From contig JADHLS010000364.1 in assembly GCA_016780605.1 (NCBI GenBank), positions 1 through 6,006 on the forward strand: a stretch of DNA of 6,006 nt, written 5' to 3'. The translations under genes were made by a program, and so were the position numbers. The notes beneath the pieces were generated by a model. The model worked only from the letters and a program-made list of their open reading frames with translations. It did not search any database and was not told where the DNA came from. This document shows, piece after piece, positions 5,252-6,006 of this stretch; the first letter of the stretch is position 1; each line of letters begins with the position of its first letter. The stretch comes from Reyranella sp. Lineage in GTDB: Bacteria; Pseudomonadota; Alphaproteobacteria; Reyranellales; Reyranellaceae.

Positions 5252-6006
5252 ACCGCCCCAGCGTGAACAGATTGGGGGCCGAGACCAGCCCCTACCTGCT
5301 GCAGCACGCCAACAACCCCGTCCACTGGTGGCCGTGGGGCGAGGAAGCGCTGGCCGAGGCCAAGCGCAGCAACCGACCGATCCTGCTGTCGGTGGGCTAT
5401 GCCGCCTGCCATTGGTGCCATGTCATGGCGCACGAGAGCTTCGAATCGCCCGACGTGGCCGCGGTGATGAACGAGCTGTTCGTCAACATCAAGGTCGACC
5501 GCGAGGAACGGCCCGACGTCGACGCGATCTACATGCAGGCCCTGCAGGTGCTGGGCGAGCCGGGCGGCTGGCCGCTCACCATGTTCTGCACGCCGGCGGG
5601 CGAGCCGTTCTGGGGCGGCACCTACTTCCCCTATCCGGCGCGCTTCGGCCGGCCGAGCTTCGTCGATGTGCTGCGCGGCGTGTCGCAGGCCTTCCACGAC
5701 AAGCCCGACGAGGTCGAGACCAACCGCGCCGGCCTGCTGCAGGCCCTGCAGCGCAAAGCGGCCAACAAGGCCGTGGCGCTCAAGGGCGACGGGCCGCTGA
5801 TCCCGCTCGATCTGCTAGACCGCATCGCCGAGCGTGTCGCGGAGGAATGCGATCCCGTCTGGGGCGGTGTCGGCCAGGCGCCGAAGTTCCCCGCCCCTTA
5901 CCTGTTCGAGAGGCTATGGCGCGGCTGGCTGCGCCGCCGCGACAACCAGCGCCTGCGCGACTCAGTCACCGTCACCCTCGATCGCATGTGCCAGGGCGGC
6001 ATCTAC
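5248..6006 (+). CDS. Thioredoxin-domain (DUF255) protein, YyaL family, 5' part only
   Basis: The frame runs open from ATG 5248 to the window end, giving 253 residues of a family whose full members are usually about 650-700 residues. The start [28 protein letters not shown], then [20 protein letters not shown] with a CxxC at Cys54-Cys57, is the hallmark of the YyaL/spermatogenesis-associated-20-like DUF255 thioredoxin domain. It is followed by [22 protein letters not shown] and GGTYFPYP. The QAPKFPAP segment near residues 211-218 marks the passage to the second part, an (alpha/alpha)6-barrel sugar-epimerase-like domain that lies mostly outside the window. The cellular role of the family is not established, though a redox function is suggested by the CxxC. 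No signal peptide is present, so a cytosolic protein is expected. The ATG overlaps the upstream TGA (ATGA). Confidence 0.92.
   Translation, partial: MNRPSVNRLGAETSPYLLQHANNPVHWWPWGEEALAEAKRSNRPILLSVGYAACHWCHVMAHESFESPDVAAVMNELFVNIKVDREERPDVDAIYMQALQVLGEPGGWPLTMFCTPAGEPFWGGTYFPYPARFGRPSFVDVLRGVSQAFHDKPDEVETNRAGLLQALQRKAANKAVALKGDGPLIPLDLLDRIAERVAEECDPVWGGVGQAPKFPAPYLFERLWRGWLRRRDNQRLRDSVTVTLDRMCQGGIY

Noticed and set aside
4831..5697. 288-codon minus-strand open frame spanning the end of the ammonia-lyase-like gene and the YyaL-like gene
   Set aside because: Both plus-strand genes have diagnostic motifs through this region, so the antisense frame is a composition artefact.

Overview
The window looks like chromosomal housekeeping DNA from a GC-rich alphaproteobacterium. 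Three things point that way: strong G/C at third codon positions in every gene, an rsmI-yraN block next to a short LpoA-like lipoprotein, and a DUF6489-like small protein paired with a thioredoxin-like [2Fe-2S] ferredoxin. A Rhodospirillales- or Reyranella-like source is my inference; no rRNA or other taxonomic marker is present. Coding density is very high. There are eight genes, two of them cut by the window edges, and no gap of 300 bases without a gene.

Left block (1-1390, minus strand): rsmI (16S rRNA 2'-O-methyltransferase), yraN (UPF0102 nuclease-fold protein) and the first 32 codons of a third gene with a TTG start, possibly a SirB1/transglutaminase-like protein, form a tight operon with 10- and 4-base spacers. 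Only 29 bp upstream of rsmI, on the opposite strand, begins a lipoprotein of the YraM/LppC (LpoA-like) penicillin-binding-protein activator family (1420-2601). It is joined by a TGATG overlap to a HAD-superfamily hydrolase (2601-3326).

Middle (3317-4030): the HAD gene converges on a minus-strand pair made of a DUF6489-like 87-residue protein and a [2Fe-2S] ferredoxin. The short gap between the converging genes is almost entirely a near-perfect 75-bp inverted repeat with 28-bp arms, which resembles dispersed palindromic intergenic repeats. Its left arm supplies the last codons and the stop of the HAD gene.

Right block (4094-6006, plus strand): a diaminopropionate ammonia-lyase-family PLP enzyme overlaps by 4 bases (ATGA) the 5' part of a YyaL/DUF255 thioredoxin-domain protein, which runs off the window.

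I found no phage, transposase, CRISPR, toxin-antitoxin, RNA gene or new multi-gene system. The points most worth a second look are the palindromic element that ends the HAD reading frame, and the apparent Asp-to-Ser change at a position expected to be catalytic in the diaminopropionate ammonia-lyase-like enzyme.
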